Shown here piece after piece: positions 1 to 6,926 of a stretch of DNA of 8,562 nt (positions are counted from its first letter, which is position 1; each line of letters starts with the position of its first letter). Made by a program: the position numbers and the translations under genes. The DNA is from Bacteroidetes bacterium UBA955 (GTDB lineage: Bacteria > Bacteroidota > Bacteroidia > NS11-12g > UBA955): assembly GCA_002293105.1 (NCBI GenBank), contig DBCP01000086.1, positions 1,967 to 10,528 of the forward strand, written 5' to 3'. A model generated the notes under the pieces. It saw only the letters and a list, made by a program, of their open reading frames with translations, was not told where the DNA came from and did not search any database.

Positions 1-781
1 CCCTTTCTTCAGCAGGATTTGTGAGCGATGCAAAATACTTATTGATCAGTGTTTCTGCTTGTTCCGCAGTAATATCACCGGCAACGGCCACTGCCATCAA
101 ATCGGGGCGATACCAATCGCGGTGAAATGCACGCATGGCCTCAGCACTGCCATTTTGGATGATCTCATCTTTTCCGATGGGCAATCGATTGGCATACTGT
201 GACCCCGCCACAAGTTTTGGTAAATACTGTCGCATCATCCGCTCATCTGCACCCTTGCTACCTCTACTTTCTTCCAATACCACATTGCGCTCTTCATTGA
301 TGTCTTTATCAGTAAACAAAGCCTTTTGTGCCCAATCAGACAGCACTTCAAAACCTTTTTCCACGTTTGCAGGGTCGCTCGTAGGAATCGGCAGAATGTA
401 AACGGTTTCGTCGAAGCTGGTATAGGCATTCAAATCGGCGCCAAATTGCACACCAATGGATTGCAAGTAATCAACCAAAGCGTTTTTGGGGTAATGCTCG
501 GTGCCATTGAAGTTCATGTGTTCAATAAAGTGAGCCATCCCCTGCTGATCGTCATTTTCAAGAATGGAACCGGCATTCACAGCCAACCGCAATTCCACCT
601 TTTTCTCGGGCTTCGCATTCGGTTGGATATAGTATCGCATGCCATTGGGCAACGTTCCTGTTTTAATATTGGAATTGAAGGGAAGCGGGCTCTGGAGGCT
701 TTGAGCTCCCACTGAGCCCATGAACATGGCGCAACCAAGAACGAAGAACGACAAGCGCTTGGAGACTGAAATCTGAATCAT
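1..781 (-). CDS. Secreted M16 family zinc peptidase (insulinase/pitrilysin-like), N-terminal part, truncated by window edge
   Basis: This is a zinc metallopeptidase of the M16 (inverzincin) family, expected in the periplasm or outer envelope. The ATG is at 781-779, and 260 codons are visible before the frame runs off the left edge. Residues 1-26 form a signal peptide (KR at 8-9, hydrophobic core, likely cleavage after Val-Gly-Ala26 before Gln27). A Cys at 17 gives a weak lipobox-like alternative, but the hydrophobic stretch continues past it. The inverted zinc motif HFIEH is at 84-88 (two His ligands plus the catalytic Glu). The third ligand should be Glu163 or Glu164 in the stretch EERNVVLEE, about 75 residues downstream, as the family requires. 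The segments LPNGMRYYI (44-52) and FGADLNAYT (113-121) are also typical. Bacteroidota members are usually around 900 residues with two M16 repeats, so most of the protein lies outside. It is transcribed divergently from the methyltransferase gene. The family is certain; the substrate is unknown. Confidence 0.93.
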   Translation of the reverse strand, partial: MIQISVSKRLSFFVLGCAMFMGSVGAQSLQSPLPFNSNIKTGTLPNGMRYYIQPNAKPEKKVELRLAVNAGSILENDDQQGMAHFIEHMNFNGTEHYPKNALVDYLQSIGVQFGADLNAYTSFDETVYILPIPTSDPANVEKGFEVLSDWAQKALFTDKDINEERNVVLEESRGSKGADERMMRQYLPKLVAGSQYANRLPIGKDEIIQNGSAEAMRAFHRDWYRPDLMAVAVAGDITAEQAETLINKYFASLTNPAEER

Positions 782-785
782 TCGG

Positions 786-814
786 GGAAACTACAACTAC
801 GAACCAAGATTCAA
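786..814 (-). promoter_or_regulatory. Weak candidate promoter for the M16 peptidase gene
   Basis: On the minus strand a TTG (814-812) is followed after 18 bp by TAGTTTCC (793-786). This resembles the Bacteroidota -33 TTTG / -7 TAnnTTTG pair, with two mismatches in the -7 box. Transcription would begin nearly at the ATG (781), giving a very short or absent leader. The TTG abuts the first 17-bp repeat copy at 815-831. This is a pattern match only. Confidence 0.25.
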
Positions 815-862
815 TTACGGAAAATCGCAACTGGGGTGCTTCCTTTTACGGAAAATCGCAAC
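815..862. repeat. Two identical 17-bp direct repeats with internal dyad symmetry; candidate operator
   Basis: TTACGGAAAATCGCAAC occurs at 815-831 and again, without a mismatch, at 846-862. The start-to-start distance is 31 bp, close to three helical turns. Each copy is itself an interrupted palindrome, TTnCG-N6-CGnAA, as expected for a dimeric helix-turn-helix regulator. The pair lies in the 151-bp gap between the divergent peptidase and methyltransferase genes, just upstream of the candidate promoters on both sides. The repeats and symmetry are seen directly; the operator role is inferred. A chance duplication or a remnant of a mobile repeat is the alternative. Confidence 0.5.
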
Positions 863-905
863 CCGTCTCAAAAACATCGCCCAAAACAATTGACATCCTA
901 TTCAC

Positions 906-913
906 TACTTTCG
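906..913 (+). promoter_or_regulatory. Candidate -7 box for the methyltransferase gene
   Basis: TACTTTCG at 906-913 matches the Bacteroidota -7 consensus TAnnTTTG at all but one position and lies 19 bp before the ATG at 933. Transcription would then start near 919-920, giving a leader of roughly 13 nt with no Shine-Dalgarno sequence. A TTGACA at 890-895 looks like a -35 box but is only 10 bp upstream of this -7 box, too close to pair with it. No well-placed -33 TTTG was seen. Confidence 0.3.
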
Positions 914-932
914 CACACACATTCAATTTATC

Positions 933-1883
933 ATGATGGAATCCGAAACCCTCAGTCATTGCTTGGCCTGCCAATCGCAGCATTTTGGCCATTACATCCA
1001 TACCCATGCAATGATGTCGGCGCCATCAGCTGTTCAATACAACTTCGACCGATGTAACGATTGCGGCCTGGTGTTTTTAAATCCAAGGGTTGCCGAATCT
1101 GAGCTATCCCACTTCTATACCGAAAGTTACCTACCCTATCGCATCGAAGAAGCTTGGGGACGTTACGCATCGTTTGTAAAAAAAGATCAGCAAAACATCG
1201 ATAACGCCCGCGTAAAACTGGTGCAGCGCAATCACCCCATATCCGCCAATAGCCGAATTCTTGACGTAGGTTGCGGCAAACCCACTTTCCTCGCTAGCCT
1301 GAGCAAAACCTGTAATGCCCATTTCATTGGATTGGATTTTAGCGCTGAAGGATGGATCAACGATGCGCATGCCTATGCAAACTTGGAATTGCGAACCGGA
1401 GAAATTGGCGATTTAACCGATGACAAAGCCATGGATGTCATCACCATGTGGCATTATTTGGAGCACGACTACAACCCCCAAAAACACCTGAAGCAGCTTT
1501 TGAAAGTCGCTCACAGCAACACAAAACTGATTGTGGAAGTGCCCAATTTCGACAGTTATACACGCCGCCGATTTGGCAAAAACTGGTCGGGCTATCACAC
1601 GCCGCGACATACGGCACTCTATTCCCCCAACAACATCGCCTTGTTGCTAGAAAACAGCGGTTGGACGGTCAACTCGATTCAAACCCACGGCACGCTGGAT
1701 CCATACACCTTGCATTGGATGAGCAAAATGGAGCAACAACAAATTGATTGGACGGCTTCGATGGAAGGTAGATTTGTGAAATTCGTGATGGGCATGATGT
1801 GGTGGTGGCCCTTTTACAAACTGCAAAAGGTAAAATCCATGGGATTCATGACGGTTGTGGCTACCCCGTCCAAGGCCAATTAA
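933..1883 (+). CDS. Class I SAM-dependent methyltransferase with N-terminal four-cysteine zinc-ribbon-like module
   Basis: This 316-residue protein transfers a methyl group from S-adenosylmethionine to an unknown acceptor. The N-terminus carries two CxxC pairs (C10/C13 and C41/C44, followed by GLVFLNP), a treble-clef or zinc-ribbon-like module common in methyltransferases of surface-polysaccharide or sugar clusters. The Rossmann core follows: motif I ILDVGCGKP (109-117), acidic Asp135 at the end of strand 2 (FIGLDFS), and DVITMWHYLEHD (168-179) in the Methyltransf_23 style. The YHTPRH segment at 221-226 also recurs in this group. Near the C-terminus a hydrophobic, Trp-rich stretch (281-296, WWWP at 290-293) could touch a membrane or be part of the core. 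Start at 933 or the adjacent ATG at 936; neither has a Shine-Dalgarno site. It is divergent from the peptidase gene and converges on the CrtA-like gene with a 6-bp gap. The enzyme class is firm; the substrate is not predictable. Confidence 0.88.
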   Translation: MMESETLSHCLACQSQHFGHYIHTHAMMSAPSAVQYNFDRCNDCGLVFLNPRVAESELSHFYTESYLPYRIEEAWGRYASFVKKDQQNIDNARVKLVQRNHPISANSRILDVGCGKPTFLASLSKTCNAHFIGLDFSAEGWINDAHAYANLELRTGEIGDLTDDKAMDVITMWHYLEHDYNPQKHLKQLLKVAHSNTKLIVEVPNFDSYTRRRFGKNWSGYHTPRHTALYSPNNIALLLENSGWTVNSIQTHGTLDPYTLHWMSKMEQQQIDWTASMEGRFVKFVMGMMWWWPFYKLQKVKSMGFMTVVATPSKAN

Positions 1884-1889
1884 ACCGAT

Positions 1890-2606
1890 TTAAGAACCCA
1901 AGTAACTGGACAGCGGATTTACCCCGCCCCACAAACCGGTGGACTTATACGGTTGAAACCGCGCGAACATCTCTTCTTTGTACCAATCGATGCGATGGGT
2001 TCGTTTGATGGCTTCTTTGTGTTCGGGGCTGTTGTAGGCGAAGTGCTTGAGTGCGTCTAAGCTCTCCCAAATGCTAAAAGTGGCCATCTGTATGAGTGGG
2101 GCCTCTCCGATGCCCTTGGTGTAAATCAAACCGGGGCAACCCGCTTGAATGGGTCGTTGAGAGGTGGGCACGTATCGCCAAAATGGAATGAGTTTACTGG
2201 GTTTGATGGTGGCGCGCGTAATGACCGCGATGAGTGGGTTTTGATCATCCAAATCCAACGATGGCGCAAATGGATTTTTACCAGACCACAAACCTTTTGT
2301 ATTGAGCGGTTTCATAAAAACGTTCCAGTGTTCCGCCGCATGGTCTTTGTATTGTTGAAAGATCCTCGCCTCAGCAAAAAACGTATTGGCGGCTTCCTCG
2401 TTTTCCCAAACACACAACAACGCGTACACACCCCAATCTGGCAGGGGGCTAAAACCCAAATCTCTGCCGCTTCCCATGAGTTTGTAGAATTGCAATCCTT
2501 GAACTGTTGCCAGGGCACTGTGAGCGAATTGCATTTGTCCGAAGGCCCAAACCTTGCTTTTGAGGTTGGTGAATCGAAACAAGGAAAGGGTGGTGATGGA
2601 ATTCAT
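1890..2606 (-). CDS. CrtA-like protein (spheroidene monooxygenase family)
   Basis: This 238-residue protein matches the CrtA pattern along its whole length: TLSLFRF (6-12), WAFGQM (20-25), FYKLMGSGRDLGFSPLP (40-56), HAAEHW (89-94), GLWSGKNPF (105-113), TRATIKP (130-136), FWRYVP (142-147), GIGEAPLIQMATFSIW (165-180) and WYKEEMFARF (208-217). In phototrophic Proteobacteria CrtA is an O2-dependent, haem-containing oxygenase that adds a keto group to acyclic carotenoids; relatives in non-phototrophic Bacteroidota are mostly uncharacterised. There is no signal peptide or membrane span. The two halves end in similar stretches, GLWSGKNPF (105-113) and GLWGGVNPL (225-233), suggesting two related alpha/beta domains. 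The ATG (2606-2604) directly follows the TAA of the large secreted-protein gene, so translation is probably coupled. No other carotenoid gene is in the window. The family is secure; the reaction is uncertain. Confidence 0.85.
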   Translation of the reverse strand: MNSITTLSLFRFTNLKSKVWAFGQMQFAHSALATVQGLQFYKLMGSGRDLGFSPLPDWGVYALLCVWENEEAANTFFAEARIFQQYKDHAAEHWNVFMKPLNTKGLWSGKNPFAPSLDLDDQNPLIAVITRATIKPSKLIPFWRYVPTSQRPIQAGCPGLIYTKGIGEAPLIQMATFSIWESLDALKHFAYNSPEHKEAIKRTHRIDWYKEEMFARFQPYKSTGLWGGVNPLSSYLGS

Positions 2607-5600
2607 TTAGTACACAATCACCTTTTTGGTGGCCCGGTCATCGCCTTTGCTAATCACAACGGTGTAGACACCTTTCGACCAGCCCTCGGTATTGAAGGTG
2701 GCTTGATTGTCGTGCATCAACTGTTCGCTGATCACCACCTTCCCCATCAAATCCATGACAACCACCGAAGCGCCATTCAACATTTCACCTTGCAAGCGGA
2801 AACGTCCGCTCGCTGGGTTCGGATACAAATTCACTGCATCACCCAATCCTAGATTCTTAGAACTCAGCGCGTAATTCGTGGTAAAACTGTATTCGAAATA
2901 GCTACCGAAATCAAGAATAAATGTTTTTAAAATGGCGTTGGTCGTGGCATTGCGCAATCTCGCAGCACCCGTTCCTTGCGCTGTATTTGCCCACCAACTT
3001 AAGCCATCGAGGCCGTAATCATAAAACATCAATTTATAGCATCCATTCAAATTCAGTGTATAGGTGTATACCTTATTGGCAACTGTAAAACTGTCTTTTA
3101 CGACCACCTTTCCATCGGCATCCAACAGTTTGAACGCATTCTCCTTCGGGAAATTGTTGGTACGAATTTCAATCTTGAAATTGCCCGGCAATACGTCTGG
3201 TACAGCAACTGCACTGCGCATTTTGCTGTTTTGTGCGTATTCATCGGCAACGCCATTGACCTCGGTTACTTCGCAATGAAAAACATTGTTCGCTGCCAAC
3301 ATTCCATGTGCCCACAACTCCCAGGTTGGCAACACGATGCTCGCTGTATCCAAAGACGCCAAATTTCCAGCCCAATGCCAAGATTGCTTCACTGTGGCAT
3401 CGTTCATCCAATAGGTGAACTTAATGGTTTTTACCGCTGATTTTCCGGTATTCTGCACCAACACAGTGGGCTCCGAGCACATCGGATTCGATTTTGAAAA
3501 TTCATAATCTTTGGTGGGCTTGAGCACCTCCAAAATCCTTACATCGGTATTAAAATTCATGTCGCCATACTCCACCAACTGATGCGCCACGATATACCGA
3601 TAATCGCCTGATTTTGTGGGTTGAGAGATTTCATAATCGATGGTTTCCGTTTTTCCAGGCGATACAAACTTCGTGATTTCATATTCCATCAACTTAGAGC
3701 GCCAACCAGGGCACCAACCTTGACGTGGAATCAACCAAGTGCCGCCCTGCGCAATCATGGGGTTGATAGAACAATCCATGACCGAGTTCCAACTCATCGC
3801 ATTCCCTGCCACATTCAATGTATGGGTGATCGGACCGCCATTTTGTTCAAATTCCCCATCAGAACCATGGCCTGTGATGGTTGAACGCGTTTTGAATGAC
3901 TTGGCCGAGGCCGACAACGGCACATTCACCGGCGCAAACACATTGTTATTCAAAATGCTGTTGATCCCAGGTCCGCCTATTCGCGCACCGCCCTGCCAGA
4001 GCTGATTCATCGACAAAACAGGACGCACCGGTTTGCCCACGATGAACAGGAATTCCATTTCCATTTGTTCTTGATTCTGTCCGCCCATCGCCACCATCAA
4101 ACGCTTTTTGTTCTTCAACAACGGCGCAAAATCGGTGAGGTCAAAATACCAACTCTTACCGGCCATGCCCAAATCCAAATTAATCCCATAAGGTGTTACG
4201 AACGACACCAGCTCATTGTACCAAGGAAAACGCAGGGAATAATTCAATTTTACCAAATCCAGCAAGCCTTCAGATTTCACCGCGATTGAATCAATCAACA
4301 CACCGGTTTCTCCCTTGTACACCATGGATTTACGGGCCTCGTACAGTGAAAAACTGCTGTCAATCTTCAGCAAATCGTGGGTAACGATGCCCGCACCCGA
4401 TTTGTCTTCCACAACATAGCGATTGATGACATTCGCGGCCCGAACAATGGAATCGCGCTGTTCAAAATCCGTCACCGAGCGGGTATAACTGCCCGTAAGA
4501 ACTGTCAATTGGGGCTTACTGCTGCTCCCAACGAAATTGCGGTTCAGTACATCGCCGCGATCGTATGTCCATGCGGTATTTTTCCCCGTAGAGGGCTTCA
4601 CCGTCTGTGTATTACCGAAGGCGTTTCCCGAACCCTCTTGAAATGGATAATAGCCCACCAAATTGGCATATTTGGGGTGAGACGAATCGATATTTTTGTT
4701 CATCCAGTCCTTGACTTCGGAGGCGGTTAATGCCTTATTCCAAATGCTCAACTGATTGATTTTGCCTTTGTAGTTGTTGTTGCCGTTTTGGTCAGTACCC
4801 AAGATTAAATTTTTGAACGCCATGGCTTTGGTTTTGCTGCTACCGGAAAGCCACAGGGTGCCGTTGACATAGATCGACATGTTGCCTGTGCTGCTGTTTT
4901 TTGTGAATACCCAGTGATTCCAATTGCCTTCGTATTCAGCGGGCGTGGCCGCTTTGTTGATGCGATCAAATCCACCGGCGGCGTATCCACAATCAAAGTA
5001 GACGTTACCATCAGACCATGGAAAATGGATATTCAACTGTCGCTGATTGGGGTCGGTGTTCCAGCCATAGATTACAGAAGTATTGGTTGGCAGTGCATTC
5101 GCATCGCCTTTGGCCCAAAATGCGATTGACAGTTCATTTTTGATGGTTGAAAAACTATCCGCGGCGAGGGTAATTTGTCCGTTCGAAGACAAATCCACCG
5201 CATAATTGTTGTTGGCCGACAACATACTTAGGGCGGTATCCGAAAATCCACCCAACACCACGCCCGATGCGGGCGACGCGTTGGTGAATGAATATTCAAA
5301 GAGCAAATTGCTCACGCCATCCCATGCAAAGGGGGTATGGAAAATGATTTCGTTGCTTCCCACCACAAAATCTGTGGAATTATAATACGTTTCTGTGAAC
5401 CCGGAAACCACGGGCGAAGCTGCATCGAGTTTGTTCAAGGATGTATGCTGTAGGCGAATCTTCAAGAAATTGGCTTTTCCCTCTGTGAGGGCTTTCAATG
5501 CGATGCCTTGAATGTCGCCTGCCGAAAAACCTGCATCGAGCAATTCCTGCGCGCGGTACAAAATCTGGGTCTTGCCAGATTTTTGCGCAGTGTTGATGGC

Positions 5601-6095
5601 TTCGTACACATTGTTGCTTGCCGTGCCCACGGTGTATTGAGATGTATTGGTTTTGGCTGTGACCGATACCTTTTTTACGGTATAATCGTAGTAATCGTAT
5701 ACGGGTTTTGCGGTATGAGAAAACTGACTTCCGGTAAAGTTGGAGACCACAAATTTTGCGGCTGTTTGTGGAATCACCTCCACTTTTGAGGAATCCACCA
5801 AGAAGGTATTACAGGAATAATCCCACTCGCCGCAGCCCTTGTTGCGATTGGATCCATCGGATATCAATCCATTTTTGCAGCGCATGGCATAGCGCAAAAT
5901 AATCTTTTCGTATTCCAGTTTGCCATCAGGGAAGTTGGCGATGGTATCTCGGTTGTTCGTGCCGTAATGAAAGGTTTTGACACGGATGGTATCGCCGGCG
6001 TTCTGGGCATGCCCGAGCACAGGCATCAAGAAAAGCGCCACTGCTATGGCAGTATGTCTCAAACACTTCAACATAGAATGATCAATTGTATTCAT
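2607..6095 (-). CDS. Large T9SS-secreted protein with a split PNGase F-like fold, LamG domain and C-terminal sorting domain
   Basis: 1162 residues. Signal peptide 1-30 (cleavage after GHA30). Residues 35-108 resemble the start of the PNGase F N-terminal domain: C73, then C88-GEWD with Asp92 matching catalytic Asp60 of PNGase F. A long insertion follows: a beta domain at 173-272 (PFAWDGVSNLLFEYSF), then a LamG/concanavalin-like domain at about 290-465 (WNHWVFTKN; KINQLSIWNKAL). The PNGase fold resumes at 620-690 (SFVTPYG, YFDLTDFAPLL), with its C-terminal domain to about 850 (TITGHGS, CSINP, GWCPGW; C775 and C795 match a PNGase F disulfide). Then come a CARDB-like segment (870-955), a beta domain (970-1073) and a type A sorting domain (1085-1162, NLYPNPASGRF to KKVIVY). 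It should be exported by the T9SS and act on or bind glycans, but glutamates matching PNGase F Glu118 and Glu206 are not evident. The alternative ATG at 6074 (residue 8) gives a more typical signal peptide and suits the promoter better. Confidence 0.9.
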   Translation of the reverse strand: MNTIDHSMLKCLRHTAIAVALFLMPVLGHAQNAGDTIRVKTFHYGTNNRDTIANFPDGKLEYEKIILRYAMRCKNGLISDGSNRNKGCGEWDYSCNTFLVDSSKVEVIPQTAAKFVVSNFTGSQFSHTAKPVYDYYDYTVKKVSVTAKTNTSQYTVGTASNNVYEAINTAQKSGKTQILYRAQELLDAGFSAGDIQGIALKALTEGKANFLKIRLQHTSLNKLDAASPVVSGFTETYYNSTDFVVGSNEIIFHTPFAWDGVSNLLFEYSFTNASPASGVVLGGFSDTALSMLSANNNYAVDLSSNGQITLAADSFSTIKNELSIAFWAKGDANALPTNTSVIYGWNTDPNQRQLNIHFPWSDGNVYFDCGYAAGGFDRINKAATPAEYEGNWNHWVFTKNSSTGNMSIYVNGTLWLSGSSKTKAMAFKNLILGTDQNGNNNYKGKINQLSIWNKALTASEVKDWMNKNIDSSHPKYANLVGYYPFQEGSGNAFGNTQTVKPSTGKNTAWTYDRGDVLNRNFVGSSSKPQLTVLTGSYTRSVTDFEQRDSIVRAANVINRYVVEDKSGAGIVTHDLLKIDSSFSLYEARKSMVYKGETGVLIDSIAVKSEGLLDLVKLNYSLRFPWYNELVSFVTPYGINLDLGMAGKSWYFDLTDFAPLLKNKKRLMVAMGGQNQEQMEMEFLFIVGKPVRPVLSMNQLWQGGARIGGPGINSILNNNVFAPVNVPLSASAKSFKTRSTITGHGSDGEFEQNGGPITHTLNVAGNAMSWNSVMDCSINPMIAQGGTWLIPRQGWCPGWRSKLMEYEITKFVSPGKTETIDYEISQPTKSGDYRYIVAHQLVEYGDMNFNTDVRILEVLKPTKDYEFSKSNPMCSEPTVLVQNTGKSAVKTIKFTYWMNDATVKQSWHWAGNLASLDTASIVLPTWELWAHGMLAANNVFHCEVTEVNGVADEYAQNSKMRSAVAVPDVLPGNFKIEIRTNNFPKENAFKLLDADGKVVVKDSFTVANKVYTYTLNLNGCYKLMFYDYGLDGLSWWANTAQGTGAARLRNATTNAILKTFILDFGSYFEYSFTTNYALSSKNLGLGDAVNLYPNPASGRFRLQGEMLNGASVVVMDLMGKVVISEQLMHDNQATFNTEGWSKGVYTVVISKGDDRATKKVIVY

Positions 6096-6106
6096 AGGTC
6101 AACCCC

Positions 6107-6114
6107 CAAAAATA
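6107..6114 (-). promoter_or_regulatory. -7 promoter box for the large secreted-protein gene
   Basis: On the minus strand TATTTTTG (6114-6107) is an exact match to the Bacteroidota -7 consensus TAnnTTTG. The expected transcription start, about 7 nt downstream near 6100, would leave only about 5 nt before the ATG at 6095 but about 26 nt before the ATG at 6074, favouring the latter. The -33 position falls in the terminator hairpin, and no TTTG is seen there. Confidence 0.45.
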
Positions 6115-6116
6115 CA

Positions 6117-6142
6117 GAAAGGGGGACTGAATTCCCCCTTTC
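6117..6142 (-). terminator. Hairpin terminator after the VWA gene
   Basis: A perfect 10-bp stem, GAAAGGGGGA pairing with TCCCCCTTTC (6117-6126 and 6133-6142), encloses a 6-nt loop. Read on the minus strand it lies 38 bp past the VWA stop codon and is followed by the T-rich TGTATTTTT, as in intrinsic terminators. The T-tract is shared with the -7 box of the next gene. On the plus strand no T-tract follows. Confidence 0.7.
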
Positions 6143-6180
6143 CTGAACAATCTCATGCGATTTTTGTAAAAAGTTGTGGG

Positions 6181-6852
6181 TCAATGTTCAAAATCTTCCT
6201 TATCCATCTTGATCCAATCACTTTTGAGAATTGTACTTTTTGCAGAAAAATCGTGCATACCCATTTTGAACGAGGTTGGGGTTTTGGCCATCATCATTCC
6301 ATCGTCGAACGCCAATCGCTCTTTCATTTCTTCCACCGAAACATCGGTACCGTAGTAGTTAAAGACCCATCCTTTTGTTTTGAGGCGGGTTACCAAGCGC
6401 TTTACTTCGGCTTGGGTATAGGTGCGGCTCGAGTTCTCCTCACCGTCGGTAAAAACGGCTACAGTTACCAGGGTGTTTTCCGGAGAAAAACCCAAATTTT
6501 GCAGGCGCATTTCCAAATCGCTGCAGGCACGACCCATCGCATCAAACAAGGGCGTTGAACCGTTGCAATTGAGCACCAATTCGGGATAAAACTCGCTGGC
6601 GACCACTTTGGTCAGGGGTTGTTGCTCCTGCACTTGGTGATTGCCAAAGGTCCAGGTATTGGTGTACTGCTGCAGGGTTGGCATTTCAATGCTTTCCTGC
6701 TTGATTTTGGTGATGACGGCGGAATGACTCTCTTGCGTGGCGGCCTTCAGGGGCTCCATGCTCCCGCTTTGATCGATAATAAAAAGGGTGATGGCGTTTT
6801 TGGTTGGGGCGATGGGCTGCGCCTGGTCTTGGTTGTTGTTGTTGTTTGTCAT
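6181..6852 (-). CDS. Von Willebrand factor type A (VWA) domain protein with complete MIDAS
   Basis: This 223-residue protein is essentially a single VWA domain. The metal-ion-dependent adhesion site is complete: DQSGS at 27-31 (Asp27, Ser29, Ser31), Thr100 in NGSTPLFDAMG, and Asp136 in FTDGEENSS. It should bind a divalent metal and mediate protein-protein contact. There is no signal peptide, membrane span or fused enzymatic domain, so it is probably cytoplasmic, like the TerY/YegL-type stand-alone VWA proteins. The N-terminus is a low-complexity Asn/Gln/Pro tail whose five-Asn run is encoded by a tandem AAC triplet repeat. It is downstream of the toxin-antitoxin remnant with a 74-bp gap and is followed by a strong hairpin. 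CACAAAGGTC at 6871-6880 contains only a one-mismatch -7 box. The domain is certain; the partner and role are unknown. Confidence 0.88.
   Translation of the reverse strand: MTNNNNNQDQAQPIAPTKNAITLFIIDQSGSMEPLKAATQESHSAVITKIKQESIEMPTLQQYTNTWTFGNHQVQEQQPLTKVVASEFYPELVLNCNGSTPLFDAMGRACSDLEMRLQNLGFSPENTLVTVAVFTDGEENSSRTYTQAEVKRLVTRLKTKGWVFNYYGTDVSVEEMKERLAFDDGMMMAKTPTSFKMGMHDFSAKSTILKSDWIKMDKEDFEH
6832..6846 (-). repeat. Trinucleotide repeat (AAC)5 coding an Asn run
   Basis: On the coding strand, five tandem AAC triplets encode Asn3-Asn7 of the VWA protein, immediately after Met-Thr. Such a tract can gain or lose triplets by slippage without breaking the frame, changing only the length of the low-complexity tail. 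Confidence 0.7.
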
Positions 6853-6926
6853 GGCGATTTTGGATTAGGACACAAAGGTCTATCCGATCGCTCCCCCACC
6901 CCGATTTTGACAACCTTGTGAAAAGG

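Noticed and set aside
326..715. 129-codon plus-strand ORF
   Set aside because: It lies antisense to the M16 peptidase, whose HFIEH motif and signal peptide make the minus strand the real one.
890..895. TTGACA as a classical -35 box before the methyltransferase gene
   Set aside because: No TATAAT-like box lies 17 bp downstream, and it is only 10 bp from the better TACTTTCG element. The organism appears to use Bacteroidota promoters.
2145..2852. 235-codon plus-strand ORF
   Set aside because: It runs antisense across the CrtA-like gene and the sorting-domain end of the large secreted protein, both strongly supported by conserved motifs. Its translation shows no recognisable domain.
4377..4730. 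117-codon plus-strand ORF within the large secreted-protein gene
   Set aside because: It is antisense to a continuous 1162-codon frame with clear domains; there is no start context or family resemblance.
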